A stretch of 64,000 bases of DNA from contig NC_088300.1 of NCBI RefSeq assembly GCF_032854445.1, positions 558,001-622,000 of the forward strand. The letters are read 5' to 3'. This document shows positions 30,926 to 43,216 of this stretch, in pieces. A program made the translations under genes and the position numbers. This DNA comes from Liolophura sinensis. Lineage: Eukaryota > Mollusca > Polyplacophora > Chitonida > Chitonidae. Under the pieces are notes generated by a model, which worked only from the letters and a program-made list of their open reading frames with translations, had not been told where the DNA came from and searched no databases. How positions within the stretch are numbered: position 1 is the first letter of the stretch; every line of letters begins with the position of its first letter.

Positions 30926-31724
30926 TATAAACCTGACCGAATAATTGCAAAGTAAGACGTAAAACCCAAGGATACAGACATACAATACATACTTGCATGC
31001 ATGCATACATAATGTTACTGGAAGATGAAGGGTGTTTGGTGGAAGATAATCTCAGTCTAATTAGCTATGTATTAGAATCCATGCCCACCAGTGTTAAAGC
31101 ATTCGTGCATATTTACAAGACAGGACTGAAAATCGCTTTATACAAATAGGAAATACATGTATGTACCAAAAGAGCTGAAACTGGGGGGGTGGGGTGGGGG
31201 GCGTGGCGGAAGAGACGAGTTGTGTTAAAAACCTTGCAGTGCGCGACGTGTGTGCCCGTTCCTTGTTGAGAAGAGCCCATCATTTCTCCGTTAAAGGCCT
31301 TCATTCTGTAGAGTTCATGCTGTACACGCCGTTTCTTTGGAAAGAAAACACGGGTCATAAGCCCGTGAATTTTGGTTTGGGCTTATTACATGGTTAACAA
31401 AAATTAAAGATTAAAAGATGAAAGATTAAAAGGGAATTGTCTGTTTAGTTTTAGTTTTTTTGAGTAACCAGAAAACTTGTTACCTGTGCCAGGATAGTGT
31501 GATCTCACACCGAACTGCCATTTATCATCTCCTAATTTACTCCTATAGTCCACGACCAGGTAAACTCTCTTTGAGTAGGTGGTATACACTTATATATGGA
31601 CCTTTATCATTTCAGTAATCTTTTATCGTGTTGACCCAGAAAAGTGAACAAATAAAGAAGCTAGCGATGTTCAGGAGAGCTCTGTTTGGGGTGCAGTTAA
31701 CACAGTAGGGTGCATATTGACTTT
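30926..31724. other. Intergenic DNA
   Basis: Unique sequence with a G-rich tract near 31180-31205. No gene recognised. Confidence 0.4.
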
Positions 31725-31937
31725 GACAGTTTTGTTCACCATTGTTAGTTTTGTTCACCATTGTCACTTTTGTCCACCATTGTCAGTTTTGTTCACCATT
31801 GTCAGTTTTGTCCATCATTGCCAGTTTTGTTCACCATTGTCAGTTTTGTTCACCATTGTCAGTTTTGTCCATCATTGTCAGTTTTGTCCACCATTGTCAG
31901 TTTTGTTCACCATTGTCAGTTTTGTCCACCATTGTCT
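31725..31937. repeat. 19-bp tandem array
   Basis: About 11 copies of agttttgttcaccattgtc, with tgttcacc/tgtccacc/tgtccatc variants. Confidence 0.97.
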
Positions 31938-33589
31938 TTTTGGAGATGCGGTTGGGCTTTAAAGTTTTTCTATTGTGATATAGGTTTCACTAAGTTATCT
32001 ATTACATTCTTTTCCTTTGAATGAAGTGTTTTTCTCCAACTCATTATGTAAAGGGGTGTTAGTGTAAAGGCCCTACGTTATGCGCAAAGGTCTGTTTTAT
32101 TTGAAAACAAGGGTTTCTTGAATTCTATATATATGCGCCCCATTTATGTACAGTAAGTTCTTTGGCCCTCTACCGTAAGCAGTGGAGGGTCCGTGGTAAC
32201 CGTTTTCTAGGGTATATCATAATGGTATGGTTTAATTGGTATGGGGCAGACTTAACAGTTGTTTATTTTGTTTGTTAAAAAGCCCTTGTGGCAACAGAAG
32301 ACGAGATGCTTGGGTAGAGCCTGAAGTTAACTCATTATTCCTGAAAGAATACGCTACCAGGTGTTTGCCTTGTCAGATTGGTTAATGAGCGAAGCCAAAT
32401 GTAATTAGTGAGAAGATCGATATTTACGGTCATATGAGTAAGTGTCACCTTTAATAATAACACTGTCCGAAAGGTGAGGTTGTTCGGAATAACTGAATTA
32501 CACGCTACAAGTACATTACACCACAGACCATTACAGTGTACACGAGTTCATAACCTCCCGGTAACCGTCCATGCACAACACTTTGGAAGACCGTAAACTG
32601 ACCATTCCATTTTGTTGTTAATAAGGCTGACCCCATTATTTAATCCAAGGATTATAGTTACATCGCCTGCGCACAATCCCCACCGTCCCCAAGTCTAGGC
32701 ACAGTTACCTGGCTATTTCCATCGCCTGCACACAATCCCCACCGTCCCCAAGTCTAGGCACAGTTACCTGGCTATTTCCATCGCCTGCACACAATCCCCA
32801 CCGTCCCCAAGTCTAGGCACAGTTACCTGGTTATTTCCATCGTGGAGCTGCCTCGCATGAATGACCAAAATCTCGCGAATCAGTTTAAAGCTTTGGACCT
32901 TTGTTTGACCATTTTCGGTCAACAGCTTTTTCTGCGTTTGTGGGTCGGTTGTTGATCAATATATCGATGTGATGTCTGAGTACAATCGTCTGCTCAGCTG
33001 AACCAGTCTGCCAGGGAGTTTCGGGCGCCTTTCAAACCATATACAAACGTGAAACGCGCTGCAACGCCCCAAAGTATCAAGGTCCGTTCCATGTACCAGT
33101 GTCAGAACTAGCCAATTAGCCTACTAGTTAGATACAAACCTACACATTGTCAGTATATCACTGTGGACAGCATCGACATGAGCAGAAGTTGGAGATCTAA
33201 AGTGACACGTCGAAGTGACAAGGTCCACAGGCCCGACACGAAAAAGGACAGACGAAACGAACTCTCAAGCACAAACTCACATATAAGCAGCAGTTTGATC
33301 TAAGAAGCATTTATACAGGAGAACGGAAAGGAATTTGGCGACTCGGTTCACCTTTAGAGCGTATATGGTTGTCACCTGTGTGTCCTGCTGATTGGATTCC
33401 AATCGTGCAGTTCGCTATAGCTCTCCAGGAGTTAATGCTTAATGGGAATTATCAGTGTGCAGCCAGCCATGCAGGTGACATGAGTGGGTTTCTGCTGACT
33501 TGATACATTTGATATTACCTGCATGATACAGTGATAAAACTCAGCATATTTCTATTACTTATTTTGAACATTGCTGTATCAATTGAGCT
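31938..33589. other. Intergenic DNA upstream of the coiled-coil gene
   Basis: Contains three 59-bp repeats (32661-32840). A basic 41-codon open frame (33178-33303, MSRSWRSKVTRRSDK) is visible but unsupported. The promoter of the gene at 33590 is presumably here; no core element stands out. Confidence 0.4.
32661..32840. repeat. 59-bp unit, three copies
   Basis: Three near-identical copies of catcgcctgc(g/a)cacaatcc followed by ccaccgtccccaagtctagg and cacagttacctgg(c/t)tatttc. Confidence 0.97.
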
Positions 33590-33655
33590 ATGCTGGAACC
33601 AAAAGAACCAAAAGAACCAAAAGGTATGGATGCAAGTCGCAGACCAAACTCAAAG
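33590..33655 (+). CDS. Coiled-coil gene exon 1
   Basis: 22 codons, MLEPKEPKEPKGMDASRRPN then SK. EPK is repeated. Donor CAAAG|GTATGT; a GGTAA array begins about 260 nt later. Confidence 0.7.
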
Positions 33656-36600
33656 GTATGTAATTAATTTCCTTTACCATTGGTTACCTTACAGAGATCA
33701 TTAGAACTAGAGGTTACGCTACCTGCTAAGTCACAGGTATGCTTTAATTCACAGTGAAAATTTAAGTAAGACAAAAAGTGCACACAGTGATCGTTCAGGT
33801 AACGTAACATGGTAGAAAGGGAAAGACGATATTCTCCTGTAGATGCTTTTTTTTTTATTTCTGTTGCCGGTGAAATGAGCACCATCTTTACTCATATTAT
33901 GAGTATTATTCTGGTATAGGTAAGGTAAGGTAAGGTAAGATGAGAAAAGGTGTGATATGGTAAGGTATGATAAGGTAAGATAGGTAAGGTATGATAGGGT
34001 AAGGTATGATAAGGTAAGATAGGTAAGGTATGATAAGGTAAGGTAAGATGTGATATGATAAGGTAAGGTAGGTAAGGTAAGATAAGGTAAGGTAAGGTAA
34101 CATAAGGTAAGGTATGATAAGGTAAGGTAGGTAAGATAAGACAAGATAAGGTAAGGCACGGTATGATGAGGTAAGGTGTGATAAGATAAGGTAAGGTAAG
34201 GTCAAGCATGATAGATAAGGAATGATAAAGTAAGGTAGGTAAGGTAAGGTAAGGTATGATATGATAAGGTAGGTAAGGTAAGACAAGATAAGCTAAGGTA
34301 CTAGTATGATAAGGTATTGTAGGAAAGGTAAGATATGATGAGGTAAGGTATGCTGTGGTTATTTTCGCAATGACTCCTACCTTTCTTGAACTAAGTAAAG
34401 CAACATATGTAATGTGGTTATCTTCTTTCTCGTGTCATCGTTTGGATGATCATTGAATTGTTTTCGGTCCAATTATAATGTCTCGCTGCGCACGAGTCTT
34501 CGGGACCAGAACTATGTTCATATTTATCTCCACACGATTTATTAATGAACAAAACTTGTGCAACTAACTAAAAAGGTAAAAATGAGGTTTTCTAATTACA
34601 TAGTTACACACCATTACTGCCTAACCTGATGTCCTTGTAATTACAACTGTACTCGTTGTCACACTCCGATTCAGTTCTGCAGTAACAATGAGGCAATTAA
34701 AGAGTAGGTGTAATGACCCATTCTGTCTAAGGACTCCCAACTAGTCATCTGTCAGGCAATGCTGCTGCGTGTCTGTTACGAAAAACGACGACATACAGTA
34801 TTTATTATTTGTAAACAGGATTAATTATACTTTAGTTAAAACGAATCTCGTGCATGACTCCTGCCCAAGTGGCCTGTTACTTTCTGTTCGTTTGTTTTTG
34901 GACAACAAATAGTTCACTTTAGGCTATGGCTATGCGAAGCCCAATCGATTATCACTATAGGATTATGGGACGGAGTTTGGTTGGAACACATTCAAACAAG
35001 CCGCTAAATGATTATGGGACGGAGTTTGGTTGGAACACATTCAAACAAGCCGCTAAATGATTATTGGACGGGGTTTGACTGGAACACATTCAAACAAGTC
35101 GCAAAATGATTATTGGACGGGGTTTGACTGGAACACATTCAAACAAGTCGCAAAATGATTGTGGGACGAGGTTTGGCTGGAACACATTCAAATAAACACG
35201 TCTAATTAATATGACTTGAAGTGTTTATCTCTGCGGATGCTGACATCTCCCTATTTTATTGATATGTAAACATCGTAAATCCAAATTGCTCTCACATTTA
35301 TTCGATCTGTTTCAGCTAATGGTTTTGTTCAAATGCTAGGTATTATAGACGTAGTTGTTTGTTGTCATTTATCTATAGATAAGCACTGAACTGTGCTTGA
35401 CCTGCCATGCTCCAGCTATTGTTAGTGTTTCTTGGAGTTCTAGGCTATTCCTGACCATGATCAACCAGAACTTACAGAGTATACAGCAGATATGGTAACG
35501 TACATGAAGCCTGCTGATGTTTACAATTACTGCCCACTGTAGAACCAGTAAGCCTGACAACCATGTCCTTGTGCAGTGCGTGATCAACCACTTTCCTTTC
35601 ACTCCATCTAAATTCAGCTGGAATTACCTTGCTTTTTGCTGTTTGTTGGGGGAACAATGCATGGAATGTTATCCGAGGACTGTTTACCCGACCACTTACA
35701 GATCTGCAAAAGCCCGTCATTAGCTTCAATGTCGTCGACAGATTCCTGTCGACATCTGGCAGAAAAAAGAGCGGCCATACAAAGTTAACGGACCATTCAC
35801 GCTTTGATTAGCAGTCTCTTTTTACCAAATCAAAAGATAGAGCAATTCGTATTATTGATGAAATTTGAAACTAGAAAGCGCATATGGTAAATAAATAATT
35901 ATACATCAGTTAATTGTCTCGGAGGCTGGTGTAGTTGCTTTATTGACGTGTCCACTGGAAAACAACTCAACATGTTGTCGCGTGAATTTACGTACCATCT
36001 TATCATGAACGATGTTGTTTCTGAATATATAATAGACAGTTATGAGCTAAGTGTTTCTACTGAAAGCAGTCAGGTTGAGATCATTATTCAGTTGAGAGTA
36101 ATGGATTGCTTGTTGATATTTGTACACCACACCTAGGCACTGGTTCAGATAATACATAGCAGAGGATAGCATGCACACCTGTGTAACACGACCCTATACG
36201 AATGTCTGTTTCGACACATAGATATCAAGAGGAATAGCAGAAAGATCGGGAGTCTTATACAGGACAGTTTTGTTTTTTGTGGAGGATTTTTCAAAATGTC
36301 AAAGGTTTAGAATCTCCACGTTGTGGACAGAAGAACCATTCTCCACGAAACCATACTTTACTTTGTCGACACCTTTAATGGCTTTCTGGCTGGTGCTCAA
36401 GAAGATGGTTTTAGTATCTTCGGTTTACGTTGTTTTTACCTAATTAATAAACATATTTTCAGATGAAGCCAAAGGAACGGCATCTTTCTACACGGAAAGT
36501 TGCCAAAGAAGAGTACGCCATACTGATAGGCAAACTGGAAGCAAAGATCTGTGATCTGAAGACCAGTGATTCCTGTCTCACGTGGATTCTTCGACATTTA

Positions 36601-39600
36601 CGCCAGGCCAAAAGTAGCACCTGTTTTTGTAAGGTAATACTACTGTCCGTTGCTAGATTCGGCACCCTAATCACTCGTAAAGGCTTAGGGTAATTTGAAA
36701 TAATTAACATAGGCTCCATTTTTTAATTAAAAAACGGTACGAATTGGCTATATTTGTTCTTGAATTTCTGTCATGTTGTGTTGAACACTGGGAAACACTC
36801 CTGACACATCTGTATTAAAAGCACGTTGATCTGCGAAGTAAATCATGGCGCCTAAACCAAATGCCACGTGCGTCCTTACGACTGAAATAACTGCCAGGCC
36901 TCTTCGTACCAAATACCGTGTACGTCCTTACCACCGAAATAACTGCTACGCCTCTCCGTAGCAAGTACCGTGTACATCCTTACGACTGAAATAACAGTCG
37001 GGCTCCTCCGTACCAAGTACCGTGTACATCCTTACGACTGAAATAACTGCCAGGCCTCTCCGTACCAAATACCTTGTACATCCTTACGACTGAAATAACT
37101 GCTAGGCCTCTCCCTACCAAGTACCGTGTACATCCTTACGCGCGTGAGGAGTAAGTCACTTCCCCCCCCCCCCCCGAAGGAGCGATTTGCTTTTCAATGA
37201 GACACGTGTATATATTTATAAATCTTCGTTAATGTAAAGTATTTGTTTTAATTTCCACTGAGCAGGGATTTGAAGACGAAACTCTAGCCCTAAGAGAATG
37301 CAGACAAGTTTTTCGAGACGAGGTCATGCTTCTCAAAGACGAAGTGGATTCCTTTCACAATAGTTGTGAAGATCAGGTATATATAAAAAAAAGATAAAAA
37401 AAATCTCCACATCTCTACATGTATCTCCACATGCAGGAATACTTTTGGGTATGTTTCAGTTTTGATGCTTATCCTATACCAGTTGTCCATACCTGGACAC
37501 GCATGATATAATTGCATTATTACAATGTCTTCCACAATATCCACAGACGTCACACTTCAACAACCAAGCGGCGGTCAGCTTCAGACAAACGGTCACCCAG
37601 GCAGAACCACTAAAAGGTCACACTGACCTTGTCCACCATGGTAGTAATGACACCACAGCGTTCTATCTTCGGGTGACAGAACCAATGTCAAGAATGTGAC
37701 TGTTTGGCACCATGAATATTCTCACAACAAATAAAACCTTCAGCATAATCCTGCCTTCCTATGATACATAAAACATACACACCCTTCAGATTAAAGCTTC
37801 GCGGAACAAAAGACTTTTTTTTGCCCATGCGGATAAGGATAATTCGTAAGCTTACTTACTATGATCTAGACAAGACCAGACCAGTGCCCGGGACACATGG
37901 AGCCCACGTTTTAAAAACGATCATACTCCTACTCAAATCACTTTATAACGCTATGATAACTTTGGGGATTTCCATATTCGTATTCAGGTTAAAACTAGAT
38001 TGGATTAAGGGATTATGTGAAGTAAACTTGAACAGAAGAGTATGCCTTGCCACATACCACCACATACATGTATATTATACAAGGATGAATGCTCTGGAAA
38101 ACCCAGCTCTGGCCAGATTGTTTCTTCGTGCTAACCGATTTTCCAACAGAACGGTAATCAGTTATTTCAATATTTTAGATGAAAAAACGCCTTCAAAGAG
38201 TTGAGTAATAGAAAATTCGAGACAGTACTTTCCGTTAAACTTATATTTGCAGATGGCCGTCGATCAGAATGAAGTTGTTCGGAATAAGAGGAAGTGCAAA
38301 AGAACTGTTGTAAAGGTGAAAGCAGAAATGAAGGAAAAGAAGTAAGTTCTAACACAGATTTCTCCAAAATCTGTATATATATGGCCCAGTATTGTAACAG
38401 ATAGGGACGGAGGCTAAGCAAATATACTTGGACACCTTTTGTATTACGTGAAAGAGGCTCTACCGGAGATTCCATATCCATATTTGCTAATCAAATCAAA
38501 TTTTCCTTATTTATCAAGAATAGCTCATTTTATTTTCTTTCAGTAATTATTATATCCATACCTGTATTATTTATAGTGTTAAAATGATTCTAAAGTTTAA
38601 AAAAGTTATAATGTGACCCACTATAAATTCTAGGAACTTCATTATGAAATTGAACGGTAACACGTGAACATACGAGGCTGATATTTTGTAATTGTTTAGG
38701 TCGCTCTAAAATAATAGCAAATATTTGATTGGATTTGAACTTAGCTATTCTTTTCTTCCTCAAGTTGATCTCCGATATGGCCTCTTTAAAAGTCATGGAG
38801 GGTAATCCACATGAATCTGTGTGGACTAACAGTTTGGTGGCTACTCATAGTCACAGGTAAATGTCATGGCGAGGACAGATGGTTACCTGGTCCCTTCAGT
38901 GTGGGGAATGCCACCATAACTCAGGCCACATCACTCTAGGCTGGCGTGTAGCTCTGGGTGACATTAATTAAGGATTTGTAATAGCACTTGATGAGTCATA
39001 CTTCCATTTTACACGTCAACATGCAGATAGGTCGGCGAAGAATTATTTTAAGTAATTCAACTTGTTGTTTTAGAAAGTCACTTTTAAGTAAGAAGATTTC
39101 GGATGAAGAATTGGAATGTGAAAAATCGTATTTAGAGAGAAAGCAACGTCTGTTAAATCGGGAAGAGGAACTGTTAGAAAGGGAGGATGCTCTGGTCCTC
39201 AGGCGGAAACAAATGGAGGAGTTTGAGAAAGAGGTAATATATTGCTACAATGTCCAGTTTGCTTTTAAAGTTCATTGACGCTGTCTCATTTGATTTCAAC
39301 TAATGAGCTAGGAGAAAAATTCCCTTCAGTGATCATACCATCTCTAAGAGAAATCCTCTATACACGATCCCATGTTTTCACATGTTTGTGTTAAATATTG
39401 GTTAGCTACATGAGAGTATTATATTAGAGTTTAGATATCGTTGTTCTATGAATAAGTAATCCTAGCCCTCCTTACTGTGTACATATATCTGGTTTTATAC
39501 ATAAGTTCTAAATTTCTGTGCACAATTTTGACAAGAATGTATTTTTAATGTCACAGAATTGTTTAAACAACAGTAATGTGCCACAACGCTATCCCGAATC

Positions 39601-42600
39601 TATAGTCTCACAGAGTTACCCTGGCTTTAAGTATACAAGCGTATACCCTCACTTTGTCCCTAGCTGACATAATAATTTGATCTGTACATGTATATTTACT
39701 GCCATTATCAGATCGATGATATTGAAGCATTGCTGAACCGGCGACAAAGTATGTGTGACAGAAAACACGAGGATCTAATAACATTGCACGAGGTGGGTGT
39801 GGGAGAAACTGTCTAGTTCACGTTTCGATTAGTTCATCTTTCCAGTTATTATAAAAGAAAGAGAAAACTATAAATATGAGAGTGATACGTACAAGTTTAA
39901 GTTTTACACACTCAATAATTAATCTTATACATGCTTTACTCCAGGAAAGAAAGAAACGTTTAAATTAGCAGTATTATAGTACGATCAAAATTTTGATTTG
40001 ATACGCTCAAAAAAATAATCCGTTTAATTTAACAGAAAGTCTGTTATCCGAGTGATGCTAGAATGTATTCTGTTTTTGGAGCAGATTATTTTGTTAAATA
40101 TAGCACATGTTCTATTATTTCAGCATGCAGATTGTATTATACTAACAGGGCCTTGTGTTGAACATGACAGTGTTACGTTTTAGTAACATAATGCATTCTA
40201 GCATGACTCAGACATCAGACTTTCTGTTAAAATTAACAGATTACGTTTTTTTAATGTACGGTACTTTGCTACTTTTAGGAGCTCAAGGAATTACGCAGTG
40301 AATTGGACATGAGCCAAAGTGAATCATCAGAACGCGCTCATAAAAACTGGTGCGTACTGAGATGTGACAAATCACTTGTGACATGACACCCTGTTAAACC
40401 AGCTTTTGGAAACACTATTCAGTGACTTTATATAATGGCATACTTGCGGAATCCTCACTTGGCAAGGAAAGGTTAAACCTAAACTGCCATGTCTAGTATC
40501 ATGGTGCTTCCGAAAGGGAGCTATATGCCATCATTCAGCCCGATGAGGATATAATTTCTTGTGACATCAGTGTGGATTTTTCTTCAGTCTTTTCTTCAGT
40601 GTGACAAAATAAAAACTGTTGCCTTATCCCCATAGTTATTTAGACTTTTCTCTCTGACAAAAATATTATGGTTTATACACTAAATTACTCCTGTTGTAAA
40701 ATACTAACTGTTTTATACTATTTTTACAGGGAGATCTTGCGTAGAAACTTACAAGACCGACAGAAACTGTTGGAATCTAATGTGCAGAAGTACCGGACAG
40801 AATTGGCTAGTGCTTCGGCCACACTCACAGGCAAGGACATACATATCAAACGGATGCAAGAACAGGTTGGACGATAAACCTTTCTCACCTTCCAGAAACT
40901 AATACATACAAAAATTGAATTCGTGCGATACATATGCATGTTGAAATTACGTGTACCTGGCGTAGGCCTGCATAAAAGAAATACGCTTGTATCTTCCCAG
41001 CAGCACTGAGACACATGTAGGTTTAGGTATAGGAATTCGATCTAACTCTACTTTTAAGATAGATAGCAAAATCAAATGAAATTTTAAACTAGTTTTTCAC
41101 TCGTCCAGGCAGTGCATACAAAAAAGGTAAGTTTAGAGCTTTAACATATATACGATATTTGGAGAGACATGTCAGAACTTACATATATATGCGACATTTG
41201 GAGAGACGTGTCAGAAGTACCTGCACGATGACTGGAGAGACATGTCAGAAGTACCTGCATGTTGACTGGAGAGACGTGTCAGAAGTACGTGCATGATGAC
41301 TGGAGGGACGTGTCAGAAGTACGTGCATGATGACTGGAGAGACGTGTCAGAAGTACCTGCATGATGACTGGGGAGACGTATCAAAAGTACCTGCATGTTG
41401 ACTGGAGAGACGTTTCAGAACTACCTGCATGATGGCTGGAGAGACGTGTCAGGAGTACCTGCATGATGACTGGAGAGACAGATATTGGAATTACCCGACG
41501 TATTTAGAAAGATTAGTATTCATATAACTTGTCGTATAGCCTACAGAAATTATGTGTTCTGCGGTTGGCTAATTTGGCCCTCTCCAATGCCCATTTCTCG
41601 CATTTAACTGTGGTAGACAACATGCCTGGGTCAACATTTTGGTGTCTAGTGTATCTTTTTGAAACAGTTTTCATACTGTTACGTTTTGCGTCCTATGTTA
41701 CAGGCTGTTGTCATTTGTGTTAAATTCTGACTTGTTTTTCCTCTGAGTGAAGATGACATTGCTGTTCAGCTTAATGTCACCAATCATCCACAAGATCTCA
41801 ACATTTAAATGTCATCGTTCAAGTAGGGGAGTTTCTAGTTCGAACCCTTGTCGAGTTTGAAGTCGTTGAAGGGAAAAACAGTCCTCCTGTGTTATGTGAC
41901 ATGAGAAAAATGTTAGGCAACCTTTGTAGACATTAATTTACTGATCAGTTGTCTCACCCTATTCCAGAGGCACAAATGACATCATTTTTTCTCTTTAGAA
42001 ACTTCTCAAGTTCACAAACCTTCAGCTCCTTAATTTTCACTCTAAATAACTTTTGTCGAAACTTTTTTTAGAGGCCTATGTTACGGTAAATGTGATCCCG
42101 CAATAGTTGCCTATATATTTCAAAGGTCACTTGATACAGTAGGATTTGTTTACCTATAGCGATAAAAAGAGTTTAATTTCGAAACTCTCCTATTAAAACA
42201 TTAAAAACATCTACCTAAACTGATGCAACGATCATACCAAATAGGCGCACATAATCCAAAACAAATCCATACAAAAGTAGAAACTGTTGAACATTCCTCT
42301 TTACATGGCCTACTCTGTCCCAATTCTTCGCGTCAGTATATGATTTCTGTTAAATCTTCATTGGTTTGTATTGAACACTGATTATTGACCTGAAACGTCC
42401 AACACGCCGGGGTTATTTCTGCACGTATTCATGTATGCTTTATGTTTTTGACTAGATGGCCGAGCTACAGCAGGTGATAGAGAGTAAGGATCAAAAAATT
42501 CGACAGCTGGAATCACGGTTAGCCCTGGCCTTGGCGGAATGTCTGAAGGCGGAACGTGGCGACTTCCACCAGTGGCGGAGGAATCGTGAGGTGGGGCGGG

Positions 42601-42911
42601 CAGATTCCATCCACGGGGAGTCACCGACCATAACCAGTACGGATGAGAGTGCCAATAACTCTCCTGTCAGGTTCAGTCTCAGATCAGCCTCACAACGGCT
42701 GAAACGTCAGCAAAATTCACTGAAAACGAACACAGTCGCAGTAAGCAAAGGTTCTTGTACAAAACCGGATACTAAGATGAACGGAACAACAGCCAGCACA
42801 AAATTCACCAAAGCTATCATTCGTCAACACAACCATGTCATTGGCAATGGGGAGGTAACTCCGACGAAAGAAGTGAAACCAAACGCCAGTAGTGCTTGTA
42901 TGGTCATGTGA
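33590..42911 (+). CDS. Unrecognised coiled-coil protein with C-terminal CaaX motif
   Basis: Nine coding exons join in phase: 33590-33655, 36463-36633, 37266-37376, 38253-38341, 39074-39233, 39712-39792, 40279-40349, 40730-40865, 42456-42911, giving 446 residues. The start is preceded by an in-frame TGA. I know no family for it. Residues 1-79 are basic and lysine-rich (EPKEPKEPKG). From ~80 to ~335 the protein is largely predicted helix with heptad-like leucines and many E/K/R (LNREEELLEREDALVLRRKQ; QLESRLALALAECLKAERG). The last ~110 residues are S/T/N-rich and basic. It ends CMVM, a CaaX box expected to be farnesylated (X = M), so membrane attachment is inferred. AATAAA at 42964-42969 follows the stop by about 50 nt. 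The gene converges with the KIF28-like kinesin. Confidence 0.85.
33916..34350 (+). repeat. GGTAA-type pentamer array
   Basis: Degenerate array of ggtaa, ggtatgat and gataa words (for example aaggtaaggtaaggtaagat). Many positions read AAG|GTAAG or AAG|GTATG, matching the animal 5' splice-site consensus in the sense of the host gene. It starts about 260 nt after the exon 1 donor (CAAAG|GTATGT). Confidence 0.95.
34961..35195. repeat. 49-bp tandem array, about five copies
   Basis: Copies of gattatgggacggagtttgg followed by ttggaacacattcaaacaag and c(c/g)gc(t/a)aaat. The later copies have attattggacggggtttgac. In intron 1 of the coiled-coil gene. Confidence 0.95.
36463..36633 (+). CDS. Coiled-coil gene exon 2
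   Basis: 57 codons, MKPKERHLSTRKVAKEEYAI through SSTCFCK. Acceptor attttcag, donor TAAG|GTAATA. It begins with ATG, so translation could alternatively start here. Confidence 0.8.
36862..37140. repeat. 52-bp tandem array, about 5.5 copies
   Basis: Copies of gtacatccttacgactgaaa followed by taactgccaggcctctccgt and accaa(a/g)taccgt. In intron 2 of the coiled-coil gene, followed by a poly-C tract near 37161. Confidence 0.95.
37266..37376 (+). CDS. Coiled-coil gene exon 3
   Basis: 37 codons, GFEDETLALRECRQVFRDEV through SFHNSCEDQ. Acceptor tgagcag, donor TCAG|GTATAT. Confidence 0.8.
38253..38341 (+). CDS. Coiled-coil gene exon 4
   Basis: 89 nt; MAVDQNEVVRNKRKCKRTVV then KVKAEMKEK, strongly basic. 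Acceptor atttgcag, donor AGAA|GTAAGT, phase 2. Confidence 0.8.
39074..39233 (+). CDS. Coiled-coil gene exon 5
   Basis: 160 nt; KSLLSKKISDEELECEKSYL, ERKQRLLNREEELLEREDAL, ending EEFEKE. Clear heptad-like helix. Acceptor tgttttag, donor AGAG|GTAATA. Confidence 0.85.
39712..39792 (+). CDS. Coiled-coil gene exon 6
   Basis: 27 codons, IDDIEALLNRRQSMCDRKHE then DLITLHE. Acceptor attatcag, donor CGAG|GTGGGT. Confidence 0.82.
40279..40349 (+). CDS. Coiled-coil gene exon 7
   Basis: 71 nt; ELKELRSELDMSQSESSERA then HKN. Acceptor acttttag, donor ACTG|GTGCGT, phase 2 (splits a Trp codon). Confidence 0.82.
40730..40865 (+). CDS. Coiled-coil gene exon 8
   Basis: 136 nt; EILRRNLQDRQKLLESNVQK, YRTELASASATLTGKDIHIK, RMQEQ. 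Acceptor tttttacag, donor ACAG|GTTGGA. Confidence 0.85.
40866..42455 (+). other. Intron 8 of the coiled-coil gene
   Basis: Contains the 34-bp array (41163-41480). No other structure recognised. Confidence 0.6.
41163..41480. repeat. 34-bp tandem array, about nine copies
   Basis: Copies of gactggagagacgtgtcaga followed by agtacctgcatgat. Early copies are more diverged (tatatacgatatttggagag). Confidence 0.93.
42456..42911 (+). CDS. Coiled-coil gene exon 9 (last) with CaaX end
   Basis: 151 codons from MAELQQVIESKDQKIRQLES to SSACMVM and TGA. A leucine-rich coil for the first ~40 residues, then a low-complexity S/T/N-rich basic tail (SPVRFSLRSASQRLKRQQ). Acceptor ttgactag. Confidence 0.88.
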   Translation: MAELQQVIESKDQKIRQLESRLALALAECLKAERGDFHQWRRNREVGRADSIHGESPTITSTDESANNSPVRFSLRSASQRLKRQQNSLKTNTVAVSKGSCTKPDTKMNGTTASTKFTKAIIRQHNHVIGNGEVTPTKEVKPNASSACMVM

Positions 42912-42963
42912 ACTTATGCTATTGCTGTTACATTTTTCTAATATAGGAGAATATATTTTAGAC

Positions 42964-42969
42964 AATAAA
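42964..42969 (+). terminator. Polyadenylation signal AATAAA, coiled-coil gene
   Basis: First AATAAA after the stop codon at 42911; a second lies at 42993-42998. The 3' UTR would be under 120 nt. Confidence 0.6.
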
Positions 42970-43149
42970 ATATGTATATCTTAATCAATATAAATAAAGT
43001 ACGTAGACAAGTCGCATTTCTAGAACTGCATGACGGACTATCAGTCTATATCGATATGTGTAGTATCCTGACTCAAAGCATGTTGGCTGTTATCACTCGT
43101 AATCTTACACCTATCCACAGATCGGTGGTTTACTCGCAAATCGGTTTCA

Positions 43150-43216
43150 TCCACCCATAATAAACTGCCTGCCGTATTATCACTCAATAATTCTTGAGTA
43201 TAGCGTTAAACAAGAA
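43150..43216 (+). mobile_element. Diverged tail of a family-1 SINE
   Basis: acccataataaactgcctgc, then ttgagtatagcgttaaacaa, align with the family-1 tail (cacccaccataatgctggcc ... ttgaatacggcgtaaaacac). It directly abuts the 28-bp array. Confidence 0.5.

Larger units (their letters stand above)
33656..36462 (+). other. Intron 1 of the coiled-coil gene
   Basis: 2.8 kb. Holds the GGTAA array (33916-34350) and the 49-bp array (34961-35195); the remainder is unique with nothing recognised. Confidence 0.6.

Noticed and set aside
33749..34286. Minus-strand frames rich in LTLPYLTLPYL
   Set aside because: Antisense reading of the GGTAA pentamer array; multiple frames are equally open.
37761..38204. 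147-codon plus-strand frame in intron 3 of the coiled-coil gene
   Set aside because: No recognisable domain. It overlaps the intron up to the next true acceptor at 38252, and no splice sites or neighbours support it. Probably chance in AT-rich DNA.
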